Shown here: positions 1 to 7,380 of the stretch, one piece after another
How the letters are laid out: each line of letters opens with the position of its first letter
How positions within the stretch are numbered: position 1 is the stretch's first letter
DNA from: JAFDZV01 sp966128725
Lineage (GTDB): Bacteria > Bacteroidota > Ignavibacteria > OLB7
Assembly: GCA_966128725.1 (NCBI GenBank)
Contig: CBHYLN010000075.1
Location: 1 to 25,922, forward strand
Direction of reading: 5' to 3'
Length of the DNA: 25,922 bases
Notes under the pieces: generated by a model
The model's database searches: none
What the model was told of the DNA's origin: nothing
Seen by the model: the letters and a program-made list of their open reading frames with translations, nothing else
Made by a program: the position numbers and the translations under genes

Positions 1-74
1 TTACGGTGGGCGATCACAACGGCGTCATCCGCCATTCGGAACAGGAGATCCTTCAATGCCGATTCGTTATTCAT
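1..74 (-). CDS. paaC: PaaC, phenylacetyl-CoA epoxidase subunit (5' end only; runs off the window)
   Basis: Only the first 24 codons lie in the window. The ATG is at 72-74 and the frame is open to base 1. The peptide starts MNNESALKDLLFRMADDAVV and continues IAHR, which resembles the PaaC N-terminus, where a DD..(I/V)..HR stretch begins the ferritin-like fold. In known systems PaaC is the structural partner of PaaA in the 1,2-epoxidase that converts phenylacetyl-CoA to the ring epoxide. The start overlaps the paaB stop by 8 bases (67-74) with no strong ribosome site, so coupled translation is likely. The identification rests mostly on position after paaA and paaB. Confidence 0.75.
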   Translation of the reverse strand, partial: MNNESALKDLLFRMADDAVVIAHR

Positions 75-459
75 TGCTGGCCGTCTGGTGTCTGCGTTTG
101 TATTCGGTAAGCTTTCCGCCAACACGGTACCCCTTCGCCTCGCGGTAATCCTTTTCGGGAGTCGTGGCGAAGATGTCCGCGTCCTCCACGCCGATGGCGT
201 GCACATCAACCGTGCGCACCACCCAGATGCTTACACAGCGAGCACGCCGCGCGTATTGCTCCTTGGCGAACAACAACGCCACTTCCGGGCTGGGGGCATG
301 CACAATGCCCACATGTTCGGCCTGGGCGCCGCGTTTTTCCTGGTGGAACACCTCGTAGGTCTCGAACTGGTCGAGCTCCTCCAGCGGTTTCCAGGTGCTT
401 TCGTTGTCCTGCGGAATCTCGGCGCGTGTTACGCGGGGGTCGAGCGACGTGATAGTCAT
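67..459 (-). CDS. paaB: PaaB, phenylacetyl-CoA epoxidase subunit
   Basis: The product is 130 aa. It matches the small PaaB subunit, which bridges PaaA-PaaC heterodimers in the multicomponent phenylacetyl-CoA epoxidase. Family signatures are the YEVFHQEKRG start of the core (about residue 35), the HVGIVHAPSPEVAL stretch, and YARRARCVSIWVV, which mirrors the YTRRSEGCSIWVV region of the E. coli protein. It is longer than E. coli PaaB (about 95 aa), with roughly 30 extra N-terminal residues (start MTITSLDPRV) and a basic C-terminal tail. The ATG at 457-459 lacks a clear Shine-Dalgarno site. It is followed by an overlapping paaC and preceded by paaA, but 236 bp separate it from paaA, which is unusual for this operon. 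Confidence 0.93.
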   Translation of the reverse strand: MTITSLDPRVTRAEIPQDNESTWKPLEELDQFETYEVFHQEKRGAQAEHVGIVHAPSPEVALLFAKEQYARRARCVSIWVVRTVDVHAIGVEDADIFATTPEKDYREAKGYRVGGKLTEYKRRHQTASNE

Positions 460-695
460 CGGTACTCGTATTCGGAACGGTGCTTACGGTTGAAGGGCTG
501 GCGCCCGCACACGGAACCGGGCCGGCGCACGCCTGCGTAAAGAAGAAGCCCCGCGAAGATCGGCACAGCAGCGTTGTACATGCGCGGCATCGTACACGGC
601 AACATTGTACGCGGCTGGCGCCGATCGCGCCACGGGACTTCGGCGAATCACAGCAGCCTGTGCGGTGACCGCCGGCCGCTTGTGGGCGGGGTATG
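460..695. other. paaA-paaB intergenic gap with spaced TGTAC boxes
   Basis: No convincing gene lies between paaA and paaB. The gap holds three TGTAC/GTACA cores at about 575, 592 and 606. Two of them form an inverted repeat, CGTACA (591-596) and TGTACG (606-611), with a 9-nt loop. A weak 5-bp hairpin sits at the paaA stop codon. Open frames through this gap are shadows of high-GC sequence. It could hold a processing site, an internal promoter or operator, or a decayed small gene; the sequence does not decide. Confidence 0.4.
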
Positions 696-1682
696 TTACG
701 CCAGCGGCGTTACATACTTCATCGACGGACGCCGCAGCGCTTCGCGCACCCAGCGGCCCTGTTCCTCGGCCATGCGGCGCACGGCAAGGCGCTCCTTGTT
801 GCAGGGGCCATCGCCGTTGATCACACGCTTGAATTCCTCCCAGTCCGGATCGCTGTACTCCCACAGCCCGGTCTCCAGGTTCTTCCGGAGATTTGGGTCG
901 GGCAGCGTAAGGCCAAGCTCCCAGATCTTCGGGACGTAGCCGTCCAGGAACTCCTGCCGCATCTCGTCGTTGGTGGCCATCTTCACCTTCCACTTGATCA
1001 GCTTCTCGCCGTGCACCGAAACGGTATCGGGCGGGCCGTGGAAATGCATGATGGGGCGCCACCAGCGATGCAACGCCTCCTGCACCATCGCGCGCTGCGT
1101 GGGCGTGCCGGTGGCAAGCGTCACCACGTTGTCGTGGCCGTACTTCAGATGGAACGATTCCTCCTGGCAGATGCGCTCCAGCGCGCGGCAATACGGGCCG
1201 TAGGAGCCCTTGGAGTTGGCGACCTGGTTCACGATCGCGCCTGCGTCGATCAGCCATGCGATCACGGCTGTATCGGCCCAGGTAAGCGCCGGATAGTTGA
1301 AGACGTTGGAATACTTCGACTTGCCGCTCAGCAGATCGTTGATCATTGCCTCGCGCGACTTGCCCAGCGTTTCGGCGGCGCCGTACAGAAGCTGGGCGTG
1401 GCCCACTTCGTCCTGCACCTTCGCCATCAGCGCCATCTTGCGCTTGAACCCGGGCGCACGGGTAATCCAGGTACCCTCGGGCAGCGCGCCGATGATCTCC
1501 GAGTGCGCATGTTGTTCGATCATCCGGATCAACTGCCGACGATACTCGGCCGGCATCCAGTCGTGCGGCTCGATCTTCTCGCCGCGGTCGATCTTCGCCT
1601 CGAACTCCGCCAACAGGGCGGGATCATCGGCCATGCCCGGCTCGGTTGGCTGGGTATCGACTATTGAAAGATTCCCGTACAT
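696..1682 (-). CDS. paaA: PaaA, catalytic subunit of phenylacetyl-CoA 1,2-epoxidase
   Basis: The product is 328 aa. It is the di-iron oxygenase subunit that epoxidises the aromatic ring of phenylacetyl-CoA, the first ring-attack step of aerobic phenylacetate catabolism. It aligns by eye with E. coli PaaA almost end to end: IEPHDWMP (38-44), IEQHAHSEI.G.LPEG.WITRAP (55-77), KVQDEVGH (88-95), KYSN.FNYP.L.WAD (123-137), SYGPY.RA (160-167) and ICQEESFH (171-178). Carboxylate and histidine ligand candidates are E56, E92, H95, E174/E175 and H178. The start at 1680-1682 has a good ribosome site (AAGGAAG) about 6 nt upstream, so the 16-residue lead before the internal Met17 is probably translated. 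It heads the paaABC operon. Confidence 0.96.
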   Translation of the reverse strand: MYGNLSIVDTQPTEPGMADDPALLAEFEAKIDRGEKIEPHDWMPAEYRRQLIRMIEQHAHSEIIGALPEGTWITRAPGFKRKMALMAKVQDEVGHAQLLYGAAETLGKSREAMINDLLSGKSKYSNVFNYPALTWADTAVIAWLIDAGAIVNQVANSKGSYGPYCRALERICQEESFHLKYGHDNVVTLATGTPTQRAMVQEALHRWWRPIMHFHGPPDTVSVHGEKLIKWKVKMATNDEMRQEFLDGYVPKIWELGLTLPDPNLRKNLETGLWEYSDPDWEEFKRVINGDGPCNKERLAVRRMAEEQGRWVREALRRPSMKYVTPLA

Positions 1683-1974
1683 CTATGCTTCCTTATCGTG
1701 GATGCAGTTGAACTCACATGATAGCCCATGAAATTACGAAAAAGCGGCCAAGAGATTGCACGTTCACGAAAGCCGGGGTACAGCGCGGGCCGCGCGCTCC
1801 CCCGCCGCCGCCGCACCCACAACCGCACGTTGCCCGGATTGGTTCGCCCGGCCGGCATGTAGCCAGATGGTAACCAGGTCGGAACATGGCGCACCGGATA
1901 GCCGTACGGTATATTTGCGCGCGGTTAGATACGCCCGGCCGTGGGCCTGGCCGCGATCCGAAGCCGAGACGACC
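1683..1974. promoter_or_regulatory. Divergent control region between paaA and the metallophosphoesterase
   Basis: This 292-bp region separates two divergent genes. On the plus strand TATATTTG at 1910-1917 matches the Bacteroidota -7 element TAnnTTTG, about 58 bp before the downstream ATG at 1975. The -33 position reads TGG rather than TTG, so the match is partial. On the minus side the paaA ribosome site is clear, but no promoter is convincing. An in-frame plus-strand extension from 1756 is open but Arg/Ala-rich and unlike the enzyme family, so I treat it as untranslated. Confidence 0.4.
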
Positions 1975-3345
1975 ATGCTGGCAATCTTCAGCGACATTCA
2001 TCTTACCGACGAGACCACCGCGCGCAACGTGGATGTCGGCGCGTTCAACCACCTTCACGACGCCATCGTCACCGCCGCCCGACGCGAGATCGACGAGCTG
2101 CACATCGTGCTGCTTGGCGACATTCTGGACCTGGTACGCACCGACTACTGGCATCGGATGCAGATCCCGATGAACGAACGCCCCTGGGGCGGCATACTGG
2201 ATCGCGAGACCGGCATGAACAGCAAGGCCGATCTGATCGAAGCGCAGTTCGCGCAGGTGTTGCGCGACACGCTGGCCTCGGCTGCCGGACGCGCCCTTAC
2301 CGGCATGCTGAACGCGCTGGCTGCCGACGTTGCCGTGCCCGTGCGCGTTACCTACGTTGTTGGCAATCACGATCGCGTATTCAACAATTACCCCAGCCTG
2401 TGCGCCATCCTTGCCGCGGCAATGCCCAACGTGCAGGTGACGTTCACCAACGTGCTTCTGGCCCCCGAGTACGGCGTGCTGGCCAGGCACGGGCACGAGT
2501 GGGACGATGTGTGCCACGGCTGGCGGTTTGCACGCAAGGCGTTGATGCCGAAATCGCGGATGGGACAGTTCGACCGCGAGGCATACAACGTGATGGCAAT
2601 CGGCGAACCGATCACCGCCGAGCTGATGTCCGGGTTGCTGTACCACACCGCGCAGCAGCTCGACATGGCAAACCCGCTCGACGCCGAGTTCTTCATGAAC
2701 CTGCAGGAGCTGAACAACCTGCGCCCCATCTTCCATGTGTTTCACTGGCTTTCGTGGCTGGCGCGCGGCAAGTATCAGCGGTACGGCGACAGCATACTGC
2801 GGGCGGTACGGACGTCGCTGAACTCGTTGCTGGCATCGTCGCTTACGAAGCAATGGGACAAGGTGCAGGGTGATTTCCTGTGGTGGGGCGATACGGCCTA
2901 TCAGCTTGGCCTGCTGCGCACGCTGTTGAACACGCACATCACGTTCGATCGCCTGCAATGGCTTGTGGACAAGGCCGTGGCGGTGAAGAACGCGATGGGC
3001 CTGTTCCTGCCGCATGGCGATGACGACGATATGCTGACCGGCGCCAAGGCCGAGCTTGACGCGCTCGACCCGCAATCGCCGATACAGTACGTGGTATACG
3101 GCCACACGCACGAGGCCCGGCACGACTGTTTCAGCGCACAGCTCGACGGCACGGTGCGCATGTACATCAACACCGGCACCTATCTGCCGCTGATCGAACG
3201 GGCTCGCGACGGAGACGGCTACGTGAACGCCAACCAGATGACGATGGCGTACTTCTACAAGGGGACCGAGGACACGAACCTGCGATCCGGCCCCGGCCCC
3301 ACGCTTGCACTGTGGAACGGCATCCGGCGCAAGAAACACACGTGA
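1975..3345 (+). CDS. Calcineurin-like metallophosphoesterase
   Basis: The product is 456 aa, starting at MLAIFSDIHLTDE because the family fold begins exactly there. The five metal-binding motifs of calcineurin-like phosphoesterases are present in order: SDIH (6-9), LLGD (46-49), GNHD (130-133), HGHEWD (172-177) and YGHTH (375-379). A large segment of about 200 residues, rich in Trp and Leu (about 178-372), separates the last two motifs and is not a part of the fold I recognise. There is no signal peptide, so it is probably cytoplasmic. The family hydrolyses phosphomonoesters or phosphodiesters; the substrate here cannot be read from sequence. It is the only plus-strand gene between two minus-strand blocks, with no operon partner. 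Confidence 0.9.
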   Translation: MLAIFSDIHLTDETTARNVDVGAFNHLHDAIVTAARREIDELHIVLLGDILDLVRTDYWHRMQIPMNERPWGGILDRETGMNSKADLIEAQFAQVLRDTLASAAGRALTGMLNALAADVAVPVRVTYVVGNHDRVFNNYPSLCAILAAAMPNVQVTFTNVLLAPEYGVLARHGHEWDDVCHGWRFARKALMPKSRMGQFDREAYNVMAIGEPITAELMSGLLYHTAQQLDMANPLDAEFFMNLQELNNLRPIFHVFHWLSWLARGKYQRYGDSILRAVRTSLNSLLASSLTKQWDKVQGDFLWWGDTAYQLGLLRTLLNTHITFDRLQWLVDKAVAVKNAMGLFLPHGDDDDMLTGAKAELDALDPQSPIQYVVYGHTHEARHDCFSAQLDGTVRMYINTGTYLPLIERARDGDGYVNANQMTMAYFYKGTEDTNLRSGPGPTLALWNGIRRKKHT

Positions 3346-3371
3346 GGCCGCCCGCACACGGCCATTACCAA

Positions 3372-3404
3372 CAACGGGCGCCCCACTGTGCAGGGCGCCC
3401 GTTG
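3372..3404. terminator. Hairpin terminator between convergent genes
   Basis: A perfect 12-bp stem (3372-3383 with 3393-3404) encloses a 9-nt loop. It lies 26 bp after the metallophosphoesterase stop and 36 bp after the stop of the convergent DUF1573 gene. The T-tract is poor on both sides, so a bidirectional terminator is inferred from stem strength and placement. Confidence 0.65.
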
Positions 3405-3440
3405 CGTTATTGCCATTACGGCTTCGATATGGCCTGGTGA

Positions 3441-4193
3441 CTACTTCGGACGAACGTTGCAGGTAAGGCTCGCCTTCAACGTTGGCGTGTTCTTGTTGCT
3501 CGTGTTGAACACCACCTCGGCCGACGAGGTCCCTTCGTGGATCGGCTTGACAAACGCGGTTACGCGGAGACTGTCGCCGGGGGCCACGTCGTGAGGCGCG
3601 GTCATGTCAAAACGCACCAGCATCTCGGCGGCGGTGGTCAGCGTGGGCGGCTGAATGGTGTACGGCTCGGTGCCGGTGTTCACAATGGTGATCGTGGAAG
3701 GCTTCTCAACGCCGGTCTTGGCGCTGTCGATCACCGGGAAGTACTCGGGATGCATCACCAGCTCGCGCACCACGAACGCGGTAAGCGGCAACACCAGCAC
3801 CTTGCGCGTGGAGTCGTTGGAAGTAATCGTCAGGGACTTGTGCTGATCACCTGTGCGCGAGGCAACGTCCACCGAAACCGCCACGTGCGCGGTATCGCCG
3901 GGGCCAAGGTTGCGCTTGTCCAGCGGAGCGGTTGTGCAGCCGCAGCTTGGGTGCACTTCGGTAATGCGGAGCGTGTCGCCACCGGCATTCACGATCTTCA
4001 GATCGTACTTCAGCACTCCGGGCGCAACACGTCCCCACGCGATGCTGTCGCCGCCCACGATCATCAGCTTCGGCGGTCCGCTGGGCTTCGATCCTGGCCC
4101 CGACTTCATGCCGTCACACGAGACCACAAAGGTCGCGAGCGCGGCGGTCAGAAGCAGCATGCCGAGTTTCAGAGTTCGAGATACAACGTTCAT
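3441..4193 (-). CDS. DUF1573-family lipoprotein
   Basis: The product is 250 aa. The N-terminus is a lipoprotein signal (basic start, hydrophobic segment about 9-24, TFVVSC with lipid-bearing Cys26), followed by a Gly/Ser/Pro linker. Two Ig-like beta-sandwich repeats follow. The first carries HPSCGCTTAP (81-90), the hallmark of DUF1573 proteins, which are common in Bacteroidota envelopes. The second (about 150-248) has matching phrases such as IVNTGTEPY and VEVVFNTSN-like strands. No catalytic site is visible; DUF1573 proteins are of unknown function. The start is supported by a purine-rich AAGAAGAG immediately before the ATG. It lies 202 bp downstream of the OmpA-family gene on the same strand. 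Confidence 0.88.
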   Translation of the reverse strand: MNVVSRTLKLGMLLLTAALATFVVSCDGMKSGPGSKPSGPPKLMIVGGDSIAWGRVAPGVLKYDLKIVNAGGDTLRITEVHPSCGCTTAPLDKRNLGPGDTAHVAVSVDVASRTGDQHKSLTITSNDSTRKVLVLPLTAFVVRELVMHPEYFPVIDSAKTGVEKPSTITIVNTGTEPYTIQPPTLTTAAEMLVRFDMTAPHDVAPGDSLRVTAFVKPIHEGTSSAEVVFNTSNKNTPTLKASLTCNVRPK

Positions 4194-4365
4194 CTCTTCT
4201 TGTTCGATTGTTTCTTGGATGCCAGTAGACGTGCGTACGACCGGCCGTAGCGCAATGTTTGTGGAGCTCGCCGTTGTTCACAACGACCACCCCCAAAGGC
4301 GCAACATCCGATCGCGTGGGACCGCGAGATACTGATTAACTACGTGTCGAAAACTGTAGGCCGCT

Positions 4366-4380
4366 GGCGCGGGCTGCGCC
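4366..4380 (-). terminator. Possible weak terminator after the OmpA-family gene
   Basis: A GGCGC/GCGCC stem with a 5-nt loop lies 16 bp past the OmpA-family stop. Four T residues occur about 12 nt further along the minus strand. The stem is only 5 bp, so this is a tentative call. Confidence 0.3.
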
Positions 4381-4395
4381 GTGGCGCGAAGCGGG

Positions 4396-5931
4396 TTACT
4401 CAACCACCACTTCAACGCGGCGGTTGCGCTGGCGGCCCGACGCGGTACTGTTCGGGCGGGCGGGTTCGGTTTCGCCGCGGGCCGTACGCTCGATACGGTC
4501 GGCGGCGACGCCGTGCTGGATAAGGTATTCGGCGGCGGCGTTTACGCGCTGCACCGAAAGCTCCTGATTGGCGGCCTCCTCGCCCACGTCGTCGGTATGC
4601 CCGCTCAGGCGCAGCCGCACACCGGAACGTTCGGCAACCGCCTCGGCCACGCCGTCGAGCTGGCGGCGCGCAACGGCGCTAAGCTCGGCGCTGCCGGATG
4701 CGAACAGGATTGGCCCGCCGGTCGGCGCCTTTTTCACAGCCACCGGAACCAGGTAGAAATCCTGGGTCATCTCCGTGTATTTGTCGATGCGCGAGGCGTC
4801 CACCGACGCACGCTTTGCCGCATACCCGGGGGCCGAGGCCGTGATCGAATACCGTGCGCCCGCCGGAAGCGTTGCACTGTAGCCGCCTGTGGAAGGGTCG
4901 GTGCGCGCCTCGCCGTTGGCGCCCTTTGCGCCGCGAACGCTGGCCGCGTTGTAGGTAAGCCCCGACGCTATCGGGCGCTTGGTGCGCGCATCGTACACAT
5001 GGCCGGAAAGCAGCACCACCGGATTGGGGCGCATCTCCGGGCGCATGCGCACACGGAAAATATCCATCTCGCCGATCGCCCCCTCCGACGACACCAGATA
5101 CGCGTAATCACCCGAGGCAGGGATGGTGAAGAATCCATCCCACCCTTCGGAGTTGATCGGCCTGCCAAGGTTCTCCGGCTTCGACCATTTGCGCCAGGTG
5201 CTGTCCAGCCGGCGCGATACGAAGATGTCGCTGTTGCCCAGCCCACCATGCCCATCGGAAGCGAAGTACAGCGATACGCCGTCGGCCGCCAGGAACGGCG
5301 TGCGTTCGGCGCCGCCGGTGTTGATAGTCTGGCCCAGATTCGCCGGCGCCGACCACGTACCATTTGGCTGCACGAAGCTGACGAAGATGTCCATGTCGCC
5401 GTAGCCGTCGTTGCGCTCCAGCGCCAGCAGCAGCGTACGACCGTCGTTGGCCAGGTAGTAGTTCGCCGAAAGGCCGTGTGTGTAGTAGTTGGTCACGTTC
5501 AACTTTTCCGGGCGCCCCCAACCGTTCCGCTCGCGATGCACCACCGATACACCCGGCCCCATCATCCCGTTGGGGAGATACACGTTGCCAACCAGCAGCG
5601 TGTTGCCGTCGGGGGTTACCGTGCACACATAATTGTGTTCGTAGTTGTTCAGCGGCGAGCCGATGTTCTTCGCCGGCGACCACGAGCCATCGGGCTTGCG
5701 GGTGGAGAACCAGATGTCGTCGTTGCCAACATTCTCCGGGTGATCCGTGCGGTCGAAATACAGGGTCTTGCCGTCGGGCGAGATCACAGGCCCAACATCC
5801 ATGTATTCGGAGTTGATGCTCGGACCAAGGTTTTCCAACCGGAGGCTATCGGAATTCTGAGCGCACAGACTGGCCGTGGCGAACAACAGAAGCGCTGCGG
5901 TAAACGTACCGAATCGATGTATCGTAGTCAT
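4396..5931 (-). CDS. PD40 beta-propeller / CRD / OmpA-C envelope protein (PorE-like layout)
   Basis: The product is 511 aa. A Sec signal peptide covers about 1-25 (MTTIHRFGTF start, cleavage near CAQ). PD40/WD40-like propeller repeats cover about 35-295, with recurring SPDGKTLYF, NDDIWFS, GDMDIFVS, LYFASDG.GGLGNSDIF and GEMDIF phrases. A carboxypeptidase-regulatory-like domain covers about 305-395 (SGHVYDARTKRPI). The C-terminal OmpA-like peptidoglycan-binding domain covers about 405-511, with LSGHTDDVGEEAAN and RNRRVEVVVE. This order matches T9SS component PorE of Porphyromonas, except that the N-terminal TPR repeats are absent. The internal Met at 5931 was chosen because it begins a proper signal peptide; the 47 upstream in-frame codons do not resemble one. 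It probably anchors an outer-membrane complex to peptidoglycan. Without a porP-like neighbour, a T9SS role is inference. Confidence 0.9.
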   Translation of the reverse strand: MTTIHRFGTFTAALLLFATASLCAQNSDSLRLENLGPSINSEYMDVGPVISPDGKTLYFDRTDHPENVGNDDIWFSTRKPDGSWSPAKNIGSPLNNYEHNYVCTVTPDGNTLLVGNVYLPNGMMGPGVSVVHRERNGWGRPEKLNVTNYYTHGLSANYYLANDGRTLLLALERNDGYGDMDIFVSFVQPNGTWSAPANLGQTINTGGAERTPFLAADGVSLYFASDGHGGLGNSDIFVSRRLDSTWRKWSKPENLGRPINSEGWDGFFTIPASGDYAYLVSSEGAIGEMDIFRVRMRPEMRPNPVVLLSGHVYDARTKRPIASGLTYNAASVRGAKGANGEARTDPSTGGYSATLPAGARYSITASAPGYAAKRASVDASRIDKYTEMTQDFYLVPVAVKKAPTGGPILFASGSAELSAVARRQLDGVAEAVAERSGVRLRLSGHTDDVGEEAANQELSVQRVNAAAEYLIQHGVAADRIERTARGETEPARPNSTASGRQRNRRVEVVVE

Positions 5932-6063
5932 TGCTGAGTGCCGGATCCTGAAGAGAATTGTCGTGCGAAAAGCCACCCTGAGTACGGAGACGCAGGCCCG
6001 GAACATGCCGCGCTCGCCTGCGGCAAAGCCCGCATTCAAGGCATCGGTTTCCGCCGAATCGCG

Positions 6064-6092
6064 AAAATACACCGCGTGTTCACAGCGAACAA
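6064..6092 (-). promoter_or_regulatory. Candidate promoter of the OmpA-family gene
   Basis: Reading the minus strand, TTGTTC (6087-6092) and TATTTT (6064-6069) are separated by exactly 17 nt, and TATTTTCG also resembles TAnnTTTG. It lies about 130 bp upstream of the start codon, implying a long leader. Pattern match only. Confidence 0.3.
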
Positions 6093-6222
6093 TGAAACCT
6101 GCGTGATACAGGCCCCGGACCTGTTATGACAGGCCGACGCCATTGTTGTTCCAAGCCCACCAACCTGCAACCGGCCCGCGCTCGCAGCGGACGACGATAA
6201 CGCCCGGCACAGCGCATCGGTG

Positions 6223-6241
6223 AAAAACCATCCTTCGATGG
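6223..6241 (-). terminator. Rho-independent terminator of the LuxR-type gene
   Basis: On the minus strand a CCATC-GAAG-GATGG hairpin is followed directly by TTTTT. It begins 24 bp after the stop of the regulator gene. The stem is short, but the tetraloop and T-tract are typical. Confidence 0.55.
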
Positions 6242-6265
6242 ATTGCCCGGCGCACCCCGGCTCAT

Positions 6266-6718
6266 CTACCTTTGCCCGAGAAGGGTTGCTGCAAGCGCCG
6301 TACGACCACGGATCCCGGTTTTCTCCAGAATGTTGTGAACGTGGTCCTTTACGGTGGCAAGCGAGATATACAACCGATCGGCGATTTCGCGGTTGCGCAA
6401 CCCCTGCGCCACCAGCAACGCAACCTGCTGCTCGCGCCGCGAAAGCACGGCGCGCCAGGCATGCGGTACAGCGGGCATACCGGCGGCGGCATCTTCCGGG
6501 GTGGGCACCGGAGCGTGCAGTACAACCACGGGGTGGCCCAGTTCGGCAACGGCATCAAAGTCAATGGTAAGCCGAACGCCGTCGGCAAGATGCCGCCCCA
6601 TTGCCACCATCGGGGCAAGCGCCACACCGCGCCCGGCACGCCCCTGCGTGCCGGCAATCAGCGCCCGCAGGTCGCGAAGGGCATCCGGATTGAGAATGCG
6701 GTTGTTCTGTTCGCCCAT
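6266..6718 (-). CDS. LuxR-type HTH transcriptional regulator without receiver domain
   Basis: The product is 150 aa when started at MGEQNNRILN (ATG at 6716-6718), which has a strong GGGGAG ribosome site 6 nt upstream. A longer frame begins at a GTG at 6838 but lacks such a site. The C-terminal 65 residues form a LuxR/NarL helix-turn-helix: LSRREQQVALLVAQG, NREIADRLYISLATVKDHV (recognition helix) and NILEKTGIRGRTAL. The N-terminal part (about 1-80) is Ala/Gly-rich with a VVVLHAPVP strand. It shows no phospho-acceptor Asp pattern of a response-regulator receiver, so the input signal is unknown. It is divergent from the SnoaL-like gene, a possible target by proximity only. Confidence 0.85.
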   Translation of the reverse strand: MGEQNNRILNPDALRDLRALIAGTQGRAGRGVALAPMVAMGRHLADGVRLTIDFDAVAELGHPVVVLHAPVPTPEDAAAGMPAVPHAWRAVLSRREQQVALLVAQGLRNREIADRLYISLATVKDHVHNILEKTGIRGRTALAATLLGQR

Positions 6719-6917
6719 GTTTGCTCCCCATTCAGCCATCCAGGCGGCAAACCTCTCGTTGGGAAATTGCTTCGATAATACCGGCACGCCGGCCCTGGCT
6801 ATGCCCGCCGCTTGCTGGAAAATCAGTATACACGGCACCTGCGACTACCTTGTTCGTCGCACACGCCTGCACGCGGCCCGGCCGCGATCATTCACACTAG
6901 AACAGCACGGGATTATC

Positions 6918-7313
6918 ATGTCAGTACCGGAAAACGACCGAGCAATCGTGGAATCGTACGCGCGCGCCATGCAGGCTGGCCAGGCAGGCGCCGCCGACCT
7001 TGTAGCCCTGTTCGCCGACGACGCCGTCTACATGGAACCCTGGTCAACGATGACATCACATACCGAAATCGTTGGCCGAGCGTCGATCGCAGCTTGGTTC
7101 ACCGAATCGCTGGCGAAGATGCCCGCGGACTTCACGCTCACGATCAACCGTCTTGATCTGGAAGGCGACACCGTCCGGTCCGACTGGACCTGTACGTCGG
7201 CCGTCTTTCCAGGGCCTATGCAGGGGCACGATCTGTTCACCATTCGCGACGGAAAGATTGCGCGCCTGGAGACGTACCTGTCGATGCCGGCCAATCACGG
7301 CGGCGAATGGTAG
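6918..7313 (+). CDS. SnoaL-like / NTF2-fold protein
   Basis: The product is 131 aa, MSVPENDRAIVESYARAMQA onward. The pattern is that of the SnoaL/NTF2-like superfamily: an N-terminal helix with YARAMQAGQAGAADLVALFADDAVYMEPW, then a middle helix (IAAWFTESLAKMP) and C-terminal strands ending FTIRDGKIARLETYLS. Such small cone-shaped proteins are isomerases, hydrolases or ligand binders, and the substrate cannot be inferred. No signal peptide is seen. It is divergent from the LuxR-type regulator (199 bp between starts) and convergent with the large T9SS propeller gene. Confidence 0.85.
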   Translation: MSVPENDRAIVESYARAMQAGQAGAADLVALFADDAVYMEPWSTMTSHTEIVGRASIAAWFTESLAKMPADFTLTINRLDLEGDTVRSDWTCTSAVFPGPMQGHDLFTIRDGKIARLETYLSMPANHGGEW

Positions 7314-7328
7314 CGGCCAACCGCGGGA

Positions 7329-7375
7329 GCCTTGCCCAGTCCGCGGGACCGCATGGGACCCGTGCTGGGCAGGGC
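7329..7375. terminator. Hairpin between convergent SnoaL-like and T9SS propeller genes
   Basis: An 11-bp stem (7329-7339 with 7365-7375, one G-T pair) encloses a GC-rich 25-nt loop that can pair further internally. It lies in the 67-bp gap between two convergent stops and has no T-tract. A bidirectional terminator is the likeliest role. Confidence 0.5.
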
Positions 7376-7380
7376 TGCGC

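Larger units (their letters stand above)
5932..6265. other. 334-bp intergenic stretch upstream of the OmpA-family gene
   Basis: No gene is supported here. The stretch contains the terminator of the LuxR-type gene at 6223-6241, a candidate promoter for the OmpA-family gene at 6064-6092, and a small hairpin (CCTGT/ACAGG, 6120-6133). The open frame joined to the OmpA-family gene lacks a ribosome site and protein-like composition. Confidence 0.5.

Noticed and set aside
1714..3357. 547-aa open frame antisense to the metallophosphoesterase
   Set aside because: It lies wholly opposite a gene with five intact family motifs, has Arg/His/Val-rich low-complexity sequence, and is a product of high third-position GC.
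4381..5937. 518-aa frame antisense to the OmpA-family gene
   Set aside because: No family resemblance; Arg/His-rich mirror of a high-GC gene that has clear domains.
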